Source: Bacillota bacterium (lineage in GTDB: Bacteria; Bacillota; Clostridia; Peptostreptococcales; Anaerovoracaceae). From it: 6,267 bases of DNA. The notes beneath the pieces are model-generated. The model was not told the origin of the DNA. It was given only the letters and a program-made list of their open reading frames with translations, and searched no databases. The DNA is taken from positions 1 to 6,267 of the forward strand of contig JAFWFF010000040.1 in the NCBI GenBank assembly GCA_017515765.1, read 5' to 3'. Positions 1 to 5,812 of the stretch are shown here, piece by piece. The position numbers and the translations under genes were made by a program. Each line of letters starts with the position of its first letter. Positions within the stretch are counted from its first letter, which is position 1.

Positions 1-1869
1 CTCGAGAACACGGGCAACCTGTTCGTGATAGACAGGACCCTGTACAAGAAGACGGTCGAAGAGCTGAAGGCGATCCCGCGCGGCACGAGAGCTTTGATAG
101 TCAACCTTGACTACAAGAACACGATGGAGCTCATCGGCCTGCTGAAGGAGGCCGGCCTCGACAACATCGAGATGTCTCCCTACTGGCCGGGCGCTGAATA
201 CGACCGGTCCGTAAAGCTTGCGATAACCCCGGACGAGAGGCATCTGGTGCCGGATTCCTGCGAGGAGATCATAGACATAGGGGAGAGGCCGATCAAGATA
301 TCCCAGGTCCTCAGGATCGCCGAGGCTCTCGGGATCGAAGACCCGCTTGAGACGCCGGAGGCTAAAGCATTGACCGATTCTCTCTTCGAGTCGGCTGAAC
401 GCGATTACTGGCTGCGCGAGATGATGGTCCTCGCGAGCAAGCAGGACTCGATCCTGTCTTTGATAGACAGCGGGATACTGCTCGCGAACAACCTCGGATA
501 CATCTATTACATCAACGACATCGCCAGGAGGATGCTCTCGACCGGAGGCTACCATATCAGCGGATTCAACGTCTTCGACGTTATCCCCGAACTGAGGAAC
601 GCGACCAGAAACGGGTCGTGGAGGCCTTACGAGAGCATGATCCGCGTGAACGGCCGCGAGATCATGTGCCAGCTGAAGGAGATAAAGGTCAGGGAGGCCA
701 CGGACAGCGTCCTGGTGATCCTGGAAGACCTGGCGGAGTCCGAGAGCAAGAAGCGCAAATACCTGAAAAGGATGCGCGGAGCCGGGCATTTCGCAAAATA
801 CACATTTGATGACATACACGGCAACAGCGCGAGCATCATAGAGTGCAAGAACATTGCCCACCGTATCGCAAAGTCGAACAGCAACGTCTACATCAAAGGC
901 GAGAGCGGGGTGGGGAAGGAACTCTTTGCCCAGTCCATCCACAACGCCTCGAACCGCAGGAACTACCCCTTTGTGGCGATCAACTGCTCGGCGCTCCCCG
1001 AGAACCTTCTGGAGAGCGAACTGTACGGATACGAGGAGGGCGCGTTCACCGGAGCGTCAAAGGGCGGAAAGATAGGACTTTTCGAGCTTGCCCACAGGGG
1101 AACGCTGTTCCTCGATGAGGTAGCGGAGCTCCCGAGGCCTCTCCAGGCAAAGCTTCTCCGCGCCATAGAGGAGAAGGTCATCCTCCGCGTCGGGGGCAGC
1201 GAGCTTATCCCCGTCGACGTAAGGATCATCTGCGCGACCAACAAAGACCTCTTAAGGCTCGTAAGGGAGGGAAGCTTCCGCGAAGACCTGTACTACAGGC
1301 TCTGCGTGCTCCCTCTGGCCGTGCCCCCGCACAGGGACAGGAAGGGAGACATACGCCTTCTGTTCGGTGCGATGAAGGAAGAGATGAAGGCTTCCTTCAA
1401 GCTCAATGCCGCGGCGGTCAAGAGGCTCATGGAATACTCCTGGCCGGGGAATGTACGCGAACTGAAGAACGTTGTGGAATACCTCGCAAGCCTCGACGAG
1501 CCGGTCATAAGGGCAGAAGACCTTCCTCTTTACGGCGATTCACCCGGAACCGGAAAGCCGGATGCGGCAGCCGCCGTCACTGAGGCGTCCGGATACGAGG
1601 AGCCGAACCCCGGCGACGCTGAGAGCGTTGAGCGGTTCATCCTTTCGGAACTCTATGCCTGCATGCTGGAGAATCGCCCGATCGGACGGCGCGCCCTGGC
1701 GGACAGAGCCAGAGAGTGCCGCGTATACGCGACCGAAGCCAGGATCAAAGAGGCTCTCGCCGGCCTTAACGAGAAGGGAATGGTCATTTCCGAGCGCGGA
1801 CGAGCCGGAAGCCGCATCACTGAAAAAGGGATTAAAAGGCTGAAAGAATTGGACGATAAGACCAATTAA
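1..1869 (+). CDS. Sigma-54-dependent transcriptional activator (PAS, AAA+, winged-helix C-terminus), 5' end missing
   Basis: Enhancer-binding activator that hydrolyses ATP to open promoters held by sigma-54 RNA polymerase. The frame is open from base 1 (LENTGNLFV...), so the real start lies upstream; a GTG at 25 is possible but has no visible ribosome site. Residues are numbered from that GTG. Residues about 20-105 look like the end of a sensor domain like those of clostridial regulators (IDIGERPIKIS pattern). Residues about 139-240 resemble a PAS domain. Residues 258-503 are the AAA+ domain: Walker A GESGVGKE 292-299, sigma-54 contact loop GAFTGA 339-344, Walker B GTLFLDEV 359-366, sensor I around N406, arginine finger in FREDLYYRL 418-426, sensor II WPGNVREL 473-480. 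After a linker rich in Ala, Pro and Gly (504-532), the end (535-610) looks like a winged helix, not the usual Fis helix-turn-helix. All key ATPase residues are present, so it should be active. There is no phospho-receiver domain in the visible part; the effector is unknown. It very probably controls the sigma-54 promoter at 1967. Confidence 0.95.
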   Translation, partial: LENTGNLFVIDRTLYKKTVEELKAIPRGTRALIVNLDYKNTMELIGLLKEAGLDNIEMSPYWPGAEYDRSVKLAITPDERHLVPDSCEEIIDIGERPIKISQVLRIAEALGIEDPLETPEAKALTDSLFESAERDYWLREMMVLASKQDSILSLIDSGILLANNLGYIYYINDIARRMLSTGGYHISGFNVFDVIPELRNATRNGSWRPYESMIRVNGREIMCQLKEIKVREATDSVLVILEDLAESESKKRKYLKRMRGAGHFAKYTFDDIHGNSASIIECKNIAHRIAKSNSNVYIKGESGVGKELFAQSIHNASNRRNYPFVAINCSALPENLLESELYGYEEGAFTGASKGGKIGLFELAHRGTLFLDEVAELPRPLQAKLLRAIEEKVILRVGGSELIPVDVRIICATNKDLLRLVREGSFREDLYYRLCVLPLAVPPHRDRKGDIRLLFGAMKEEMKASFKLNAAAVKRLMEYSWPGNVRELKNVVEYLASLDEPVIRAEDLPLYGDSPGTGKPDAAAAVTEASGYEEPNPGDAESVERFILSELYACMLENRPIGRRALADRARECRVYATEARIKEALAGLNEKGMVISERGRAGSRITEKGIKRLKELDDKTN

Positions 1870-1916
1870 CCCATTAATCCCATTTACATCTTCGCCCAAA
1901 CAACACGCTTTTCGCC

Positions 1917-1940
1917 GGATACCGAAAAAAAGCGGTATTC
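1917..1940. promoter_or_regulatory. Inverted repeat, candidate activator binding site upstream of the sigma-54 promoter
   Basis: ATACCG (1919-1924) and its reverse complement CGGTAT (1933-1938) are separated by AAAAAAAG. The arms extend outward to GGATACCG and CGGTATTC with one mismatch. The centre is about 65 bases upstream of the predicted transcription start. This is closer than most enhancer sites but still possible for a dimeric or hexameric activator. An overlapping alternative pairing, CGCTTTT (1906-1912) with AAAAGCG (1928-1934), also exists. No T-run follows either hairpin, which argues against an intrinsic terminator for the regulator gene. The role as the operator is inferred from position and symmetry only. 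Confidence 0.4.
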
Positions 1941-1966
1941 AGAAGACGCAACCATATTAATATTTT

Positions 1967-1982
1967 TGGCACGTTAATTGCT
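1967..1982 (+). promoter_or_regulatory. Sigma-54 (-24/-12) promoter of the hydrolase-transporter operon
   Basis: TGGCACG at 1967-1973, four bases, then TTGCT at 1978-1982. This matches the sigma-54 consensus TGGCACG-N4-TTGCW at every defined position, and the invariant GG (1968-1969) and GC (1980-1981) are exactly 10 bases apart. Counting from the -12 C, transcription should begin near 1993, giving a leader of about 46 bases. An AT palindrome, ATATTAATAT (1954-1963), lies directly upstream. The gene ending 98 bases before this element encodes a sigma-54 activator, which strongly supports the call. No convincing sigma-70 promoter was seen in the gap. Confidence 0.92.
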
Positions 1983-1994
1983 TAAAGTATTTTA

Positions 1995-2011
1995 CAGAGA
2001 ATCGTTTTCTG
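1995..2011 (+). other. Small hairpin at the predicted 5' end of the operon transcript
   Basis: CAGAGAA (1995-2001) can pair with TTTTCTG (2005-2011) around a TCG loop: seven pairs, one of them G-U. It would sit within the first few bases of the transcript predicted from the sigma-54 promoter and ends 12 bases before the ribosome binding site, so it would not block it. It might protect the 5' end of the mRNA. The stem is AT-rich and could be chance. Confidence 0.25.
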
Positions 2012-2023
2012 ATAGAATGAATT

Positions 2024-2030
2024 GGAGGAG
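2024..2030 (+). promoter_or_regulatory. Ribosome binding site that sets the hydrolase start
   Basis: GGAGGAG lies 8 bases before the ATG at 2039. A second in-frame ATG at 2045 would be 14 bases away, too far for good initiation, so the first ATG is preferred. Confidence 0.85.
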
Positions 2031-2038
2031 AATTAACC

Positions 2039-3031
2039 ATGACAATGATCAAGAAAGAAATGATCGACCTCGATCAGCAGATGCTCGACGGAGAGCTTAC
2101 CAATATCAAGGCGATCCCCGGCGAACGCTGGTTCCCGCTTGAGACTACCATCGAACAGGATTTCAAAGAATACTGGGGCGGAGACTGGGGCTGCTCTTCC
2201 GAGTACACCAAGCTCAGAGCAGTTCTCCTTCACAGGCCCGGCGCTGAGATCGACAACTTTGATTATAACGAAGTCCGCTTCCGCGCACCGGTGGATCCCG
2301 AGCTCTTCCGCGCACAGCACGACACGCTCGCCGATTACTACCGCAGCCACGGCGTGAAGGTCTACTACACCCCGGGCGTCCGTCCCGACCGTCCGAACGC
2401 TGTATTCTGCCGCGACAAACTGTTCATGACTCCTGAAGGCGCGATCATCACCCGCCTTGCCATGGAGCAGAGAAGAGGCGAGGAGCGCTATGTCGCCCAG
2501 GCCTGCGCGGACATCGGAGTACCTATCGTAAAGACCATCGCCGGCGACGGCATCTTTGAAGGCGCCAACGCCACCTGGGTAGACAGGCACTGCTGCATCC
2601 TCTCGCTTTCCGTGAGAGCCAACAGAAGCGGCTATGACCAGATGGTCGCCGAGCTGACCAGGCAGGGAGTCACCGACATCATCACGATGCAGATCCCCTA
2701 CGGCCACGCCCACATCGACGGACTTCTGAACATCGCGAGCGAGGACACCGTCCTCCTGCACGCCTGCCAGGTACCTTACGAGGTAGTTGACAGACTTAAG
2801 AAGAAGGGCTTCAAGATCCTTGAGACTCCTTCCCTTACCGAAACAAAGTATGGATACGCTACCAACTTCGTAGCTATCGATAACGGACATGTAGTGACGA
2901 GCAATCTGGCGCCTCAGGCTGTCGAGCTCCTCGAGAAGAACGGCATCACGGTAGACGTGCTTGACCTTTCCGAGCTCAACAAAGGCCGCGGTTCCGTACA
3001 CTGCATGACCGCGTTCCTGAAGAGGGACTGA
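2039..3031 (+). CDS. Guanidino-group hydrolase or transferase of the arginine deiminase/amidinotransferase superfamily
   Basis: Soluble 330-residue enzyme of the pentein fold. Known members use a Cys nucleophile to attack a guanidinium carbon, as in arginine deiminase, dimethylarginine dimethylaminohydrolase (DDAH) and glycine amidinotransferase. Visible landmarks: family entry strand LRAVLLHRPG 59-68; Arg-Asp in VFCRD 122-126, matching the substrate-binding Asp of deiminases; general-base Glu in FEGAN 173-177 (E174; most relatives have EGGD or EGGN); RAN at 193-195, like the RTN of relatives; catalytic His in HID 225-227; nucleophile C322 in GSVHCMT 318-324, nine residues from the C-terminus. 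No signal peptide or membrane segment is seen, so it is cytoplasmic. The length lies between DDAH (about 255-285) and arginine deiminase (about 410); the extra helical domain of the latter appears absent. It is the first gene after the sigma-54 promoter and is followed 77 bases later by a peptide-type importer, suggesting it acts on the imported solute. No ornithine transcarbamylase or carbamate kinase gene is in view, so a classical arginine deiminase pathway cannot be claimed. Family is secure; substrate is unknown. Confidence 0.9.
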   Translation: MTMIKKEMIDLDQQMLDGELTNIKAIPGERWFPLETTIEQDFKEYWGGDWGCSSEYTKLRAVLLHRPGAEIDNFDYNEVRFRAPVDPELFRAQHDTLADYYRSHGVKVYYTPGVRPDRPNAVFCRDKLFMTPEGAIITRLAMEQRRGEERYVAQACADIGVPIVKTIAGDGIFEGANATWVDRHCCILSLSVRANRSGYDQMVAELTRQGVTDIITMQIPYGHAHIDGLLNIASEDTVLLHACQVPYEVVDRLKKKGFKILETPSLTETKYGYATNFVAIDNGHVVTSNLAPQAVELLEKNGITVDVLDLSELNKGRGSVHCMTAFLKRD

Positions 3032-3045
3032 TCCGTTGTTGCGAT

Positions 3046-3072
3046 GATGCCGCGGGAAAGTTCGCAGGCATT
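3046..3072 (+). other. Intergenic hairpin between hydrolase and binding-protein genes
   Basis: ATGCC (3047-3051) pairs with GGCAT (3067-3071), continued inward by GCG (3052-3054) with CGC (3063-3065) across a bulged A3066, then two G-U pairs around an AAAG loop. The following bases (TTGAAGAG) are not a T-run, so it is not a clear terminator. It could be a processing or stability element that gives the downstream lipoprotein message a different abundance from the enzyme message. That role is inferred. Confidence 0.35.
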
Positions 3073-3096
3073 TGAAGAGTTAAAGTTTTTAGTATT

Positions 3097-3104
3097 AGGA
3101 GGAA
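3097..3104 (+). promoter_or_regulatory. Strong ribosome binding site of the binding-protein gene
   Basis: AGGAGGAA is a full Shine-Dalgarno match and sits at near-ideal spacing before the ATG at 3109. It is the best ribosome site in the window, in keeping with the high expression usual for solute-binding lipoproteins. Confidence 0.85.
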
Positions 3105-3108
3105 CAGA

Positions 3109-4758
3109 ATGAAAAAGAACTTTAAGAAAGTCCTGACAGTCCTCGTAGCGCTCATGATGGTGATGACGCTCCTCGCCGGCTGCGGCGGCGGTGGCGGCGG
3201 CTCCACTGACGGTGGCGGAGATGCTACCGACAATGCCGACAAAGTCCTCACCCTGAGACTCCCGGGACCCCTTCAGTCCGCTGACTGGGCACAGACCAAC
3301 GCCGTTGTCGACATGGCTGTTACCTGGATCAACGTATTCGAAGGACTCTATGGCATGGACGAAGGCGCCGGCGGATACTATCCCGCTCTCGCCGAGGACG
3401 TTCAGGTCAGCGATGACCAGCTCGTCTACACCGTTAAGCTGAGAGATGCCAAGTTCCAGAACGGCGATCAGCTTAAGGCTTCCGACGTAGTATTCAGCTA
3501 TGACAGAGCCAGAGAGAACTCCAGATTCAACTATCTGACCAACATGATCGACTCCTACAGAGCGGTCGACGATCAGACCTTCGAGATGACTCTGAAGTAT
3601 CCGTACTCCGCTATTCAGCACACCTTCTTCTCCATCAAGATCAGCTCCGAGAGAGAAGTGACCGAGCAGGGCGACGCTTGGGGAACCATTCCGCATACCG
3701 CTGCGACCGGTCCGTACATCATCACCGAGTATGATCCTGCCGGCGGCCTCAAGCTCGAAGCTTTCGAGGACTACTGGGGAGGAGCTCCCGACGTCAAGCA
3801 CGTTGAGTACATCGTTATCTCCGAGGACTCCGCTGCTGTTATCGCTTATGAGAACGGCGAGATCGGTTACCTCCACGACGCTCCTACCTCCGAGTGGGAA
3901 GAGGTCGAGGCGGCTGCCAACGGCAACAGCGCCATGATCAAGGGCAACAACATCCGTACGCTCTGGATCAACTGGGAATCCAAGAACAACGACGGCATCC
4001 TGGCCAATGAGAACGTACGTAAGGCCATCTTCTACGCTCTGAACAAGGAGAACATCAACCAGGTAGTTACCAGCGGATACGGTTCTGTATCTCACTGCGA
4101 GTACATCCCGTCCGACTACTGCGCCACCTCCCCGAACTGGCAGGACGGCACATTCGAGACCTATGAGTTCGACCCCGACAAGGCTCACCAGTGCCTGCTC
4201 GACGCCGGCTTCACCGAGGATCAGATCGCTGCCGGTATCCCCGTAGGAACGATCACGACCTACGGCGCCCAGACCGCTGAGAAGGCCAAGGCCGCTCAGG
4301 TAATGCAGTCCAACCTCAGAGACGTCGGCCTCCTGGCTGAAGTAGAGGTACAGGACATCTCCATCATCTCTCCGAGACTCCACGCATTCGACTATGATAT
4401 GTGCATCTTCGGAGACTCCGGAAACTACGACTTCAACAATATCCGTCAGGTCGTCGCCACCGAGTCCAACGGTGAGAACAACCAGGGCGGCGGAATGTCC
4501 GTAGTAAGATTCAACGGTCCGGACGGCAACAGCCCCTTCGACTGGCAGAAGATCGACGATCTCGTCAACCAGGGCGTTGGAACCTTCGACACCGCTGAGA
4601 GATATGAAATCTACACCGAGCTTTGGAAGACCGTTATGGATACCGCTATCGCGGATCCGTACATCCACCTGCCCGTAGGAATCGCCTGGAGAGCCGACCT
4701 TGACATCGGAACTCCCTGCCCGACCTACTACAGGCTGTCCAACTTCTCCTGGAAATAG
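3109..4758 (+). CDS. ABC transporter solute-binding lipoprotein, peptide/nickel family 5 (DppA/OppA type)
   Basis: Extracytoplasmic receptor that captures the solute and delivers it to the two permeases encoded downstream. The first 24 residues form a lipoprotein signal: MKKNFKK, a hydrophobic core, then the lipobox LAGC with C25 as lipid-anchored Cys. A Gly/Ser/Asp-rich tether (26-44) follows, as expected for anchoring outside a Gram-positive membrane. Family-5 features include NVFEGLYG (75-82), YYPALAEDVQVSDD (90-103), the region around FQNGDQLKASDVVFSYDR (116-133), TGPYIITEYDP (200-210), DYWGG (221-225) and VRKAIFYALNKENI (303-316). At 549 residues it has the normal family length and no break. 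Codons differ from the regulator gene: Arg is mostly AGA or CGT and Ile mostly ATC, a pattern typical of highly expressed genes. Family 5 proteins bind oligopeptides, dipeptides, nickel-chelates, opines or sugars, so the fold does not fix the ligand; the adjacent guanidino enzyme suggests an arginine-containing or guanidino compound, as inference. Confidence 0.96.
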   Translation: MKKNFKKVLTVLVALMMVMTLLAGCGGGGGGSTDGGGDATDNADKVLTLRLPGPLQSADWAQTNAVVDMAVTWINVFEGLYGMDEGAGGYYPALAEDVQVSDDQLVYTVKLRDAKFQNGDQLKASDVVFSYDRARENSRFNYLTNMIDSYRAVDDQTFEMTLKYPYSAIQHTFFSIKISSEREVTEQGDAWGTIPHTAATGPYIITEYDPAGGLKLEAFEDYWGGAPDVKHVEYIVISEDSAAVIAYENGEIGYLHDAPTSEWEEVEAAANGNSAMIKGNNIRTLWINWESKNNDGILANENVRKAIFYALNKENINQVVTSGYGSVSHCEYIPSDYCATSPNWQDGTFETYEFDPDKAHQCLLDAGFTEDQIAAGIPVGTITTYGAQTAEKAKAAQVMQSNLRDVGLLAEVEVQDISIISPRLHAFDYDMCIFGDSGNYDFNNIRQVVATESNGENNQGGGMSVVRFNGPDGNSPFDWQKIDDLVNQGVGTFDTAERYEIYTELWKTVMDTAIADPYIHLPVGIAWRADLDIGTPCPTYYRLSNFSWK

Positions 4759-4769
4759 GAGAGCACATT

Positions 4770-4783
4770 GACTGACATCAGTC
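4770..4783. repeat. Short palindrome GACTGA-CA-TCAGTC after the binding-protein gene
   Basis: Two perfect 6-base arms are separated by 2 bases, starting 11 bases past the stop codon at 4758. In RNA the loop would have to open by a few pairs, so this would be only a weak hairpin. As DNA it has the form of a small operator. No function is established. Confidence 0.4.
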
Positions 4784-4786
4784 TCA

Positions 4787-4799
4787 GTTAAGTCTTAAC
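4787..4799. repeat. Short palindrome GTTAAG-T-CTTAAC
   Basis: Two perfect 6-base arms lie around a single T, only 3 bases after the preceding palindrome and 8 bases before the GC-rich hairpin. The two palindromes have different sequences, so they are not copies of one operator. Possible roles are mRNA 3'-end stabilisation or protein binding; neither is shown. Confidence 0.4.
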
Positions 4800-4804
4800 C
4801 AACA

Positions 4805-4840
4805 GAGGGCGCCCCTCGGGAAAGCCTGAGGGGCGCCTTT
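4805..4840 (+). terminator. Strong GC-rich hairpin, probable partial terminator between binding protein and permeases
   Basis: GGCGCCCCTC (4808-4817) pairs perfectly with GAGGGGCGCC (4828-4837). The stem continues inward by a G-U and two G-C pairs to an AAAG loop, about 13 pairs in all. Only three T residues follow before GATC, so termination is probably incomplete. Such elements often sit after the binding-protein gene of ABC operons, where they block 3' exonucleases and reduce read-through, leaving more binding protein than permease. The permease gene starts 26 bases later with no visible promoter of its own, so read-through must occur. Confidence 0.75.
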
Positions 4841-4866
4841 GATCAACACCGAGAATCGAGGTCAAT

Positions 4867-5811
4867 ATGTGGAAATATGTTCTGAAACGTGTTTTGTTTC
4901 TGATTCCAACCATATTGGGCGTCATTTTAATCATTTACGCGGTCATGAACATCACGCCCGGCGATCCCGGACGCGCGATGCTCGGAGCGAACGCCTCTCA
5001 GGCGGACGTTGACCAGTACAATGAAATGATCGGATATAACAGGCCCTTCCTGACCAAATACGTGGACTATATCAAGAATATGCTCACGGGTAATTTCGGG
5101 ACCTCGTATTTTACCAAGCAGTCAGTATTCGCGGAAGTATGGCCGCGCTATTCCCTGACCATCCGTCTGTCACTGATGGGCGTTATCATTTCAACGCTTA
5201 TAGGCGTGCCGATAGGCATCTATGCGGCCGTAAAGCAATACACTTTATGGGATACTATTCCTTCCATAATCTCCTTCTTTATGGCTGCTATCCCGACATT
5301 CGTACTGGGAATGGTCCTTCTTTATATCTTTGCCCTTAAACTGAATGTACTCCCGTCATTCGGGACCACGCAGGGGCTGAAGAGCTTTATCATGCCGGCT
5401 CTGGCCATGGCTCTTCCGCCTTCTGCGCAGACGATGCGCTTCACCAAATCGTCAATGCTGGAATCCGTCCGGCAGGATTACATCCGTACAGCCCGTGCCA
5501 AGGGCGCGCCGGAACGCACGGTCATCTGGAAGCACGCTCTTAAGAACGCGCTGCTCCCTGTGATCACAATGGTAGGCATGAGCCTCGGTATGTTCATCGC
5601 AGGCGCCGTAGTAGTAGAGAGAATGTTCTCGCTGCCCGGCATCGGAAGCCTGATAGTCGACAGGATAAGCTATAAGGATGAGCCGGTCATCATCGCCGGG
5701 ACCATCATGATAGCTATAGTATTTACGATCGTAATGCTCCTGGTTGACGTGCTCTACGCTTTTGTTGACCCCCGTATAAAAGCAAAATACGCGGGAACGA
5801 AGGGAAAATAA
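4867..5811 (+). CDS. ABC transporter permease, DppB/OppB type
   Basis: Integral membrane subunit of a peptide-family importer that pairs with the second permease encoded directly downstream. The 314 residues have the normal length and layout. The N-terminus MWKYVLKRVL leads into the first membrane helix (about 9-28), followed by the family motif NITPGDPG (28-35). Further hydrophobic helices lie at about 98-121, 132-158, 172-185, 229-250 and 274-298. The cytoplasmic coupling loop with the EAA-type motif runs from about 199 to 231 (core DYIRTARAKGAP 204-215, then HALKNALLPV 223-232) and docks on the ATPase subunit. FSLPGIG (254-260) and the ending AFVDPRIK (298-305) are also typical. A modest ribosome site, GAGGT (4858-4862), precedes the ATG. 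A weaker ribosome site than that of the binding protein, plus the hairpin upstream, fits lower permease expression. Confidence 0.96.
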   Translation: MWKYVLKRVLFLIPTILGVILIIYAVMNITPGDPGRAMLGANASQADVDQYNEMIGYNRPFLTKYVDYIKNMLTGNFGTSYFTKQSVFAEVWPRYSLTIRLSLMGVIISTLIGVPIGIYAAVKQYTLWDTIPSIISFFMAAIPTFVLGMVLLYIFALKLNVLPSFGTTQGLKSFIMPALAMALPPSAQTMRFTKSSMLESVRQDYIRTARAKGAPERTVIWKHALKNALLPVITMVGMSLGMFIAGAVVVERMFSLPGIGSLIVDRISYKDEPVIIAGTIMIAIVFTIVMLLVDVLYAFVDPRIKAKYAGTKGK

Positions 5812-5812
5812 T

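Noticed and set aside
1906..1940. Intrinsic terminator for the regulator gene
   Set aside because: A hairpin can form, but no T-run follows it on the plus strand and the A-rich part lies in the loop or stem; an operator role is more likely.
1954..1963. ATATTAATAT palindrome as an IHF or operator site
   Set aside because: It lacks the IHF core consensus and a 10-base AT-only palindrome is easily found by chance in an AT-rich gap; noted only as promoter context.
2033..3001. Minus-strand open frame (322 codons) opposite the hydrolase gene
   Set aside because: It is a shadow of the plus-strand enzyme, whose catalytic motifs are all intact; no family features are visible in the minus-strand product.
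2039..3031. Naming the enzyme arginine deiminase (arcA)
   Set aside because: It is about 80 residues shorter than typical arginine deiminases, has a variant EGAN motif and no arcB or arcC neighbour in the window; only the superfamily can be supported.
3072..3095. Sigma-70 promoter TTGAAG ... TAGTAT ahead of the binding-protein gene
   Set aside because: The spacing between the two boxes is only 12 bases, far from the usual 17, and the upper box is a weak match.
2914..4668. Long minus-strand open frame (584 codons) opposite the binding-protein gene
   Set aside because: It mirrors a gene with strong codon bias, its translation is low-complexity Val/Gly/Asp/Leu-rich with no recognisable domain, and the plus-strand frame has a full lipoprotein signal, ribosome site and family motifs.
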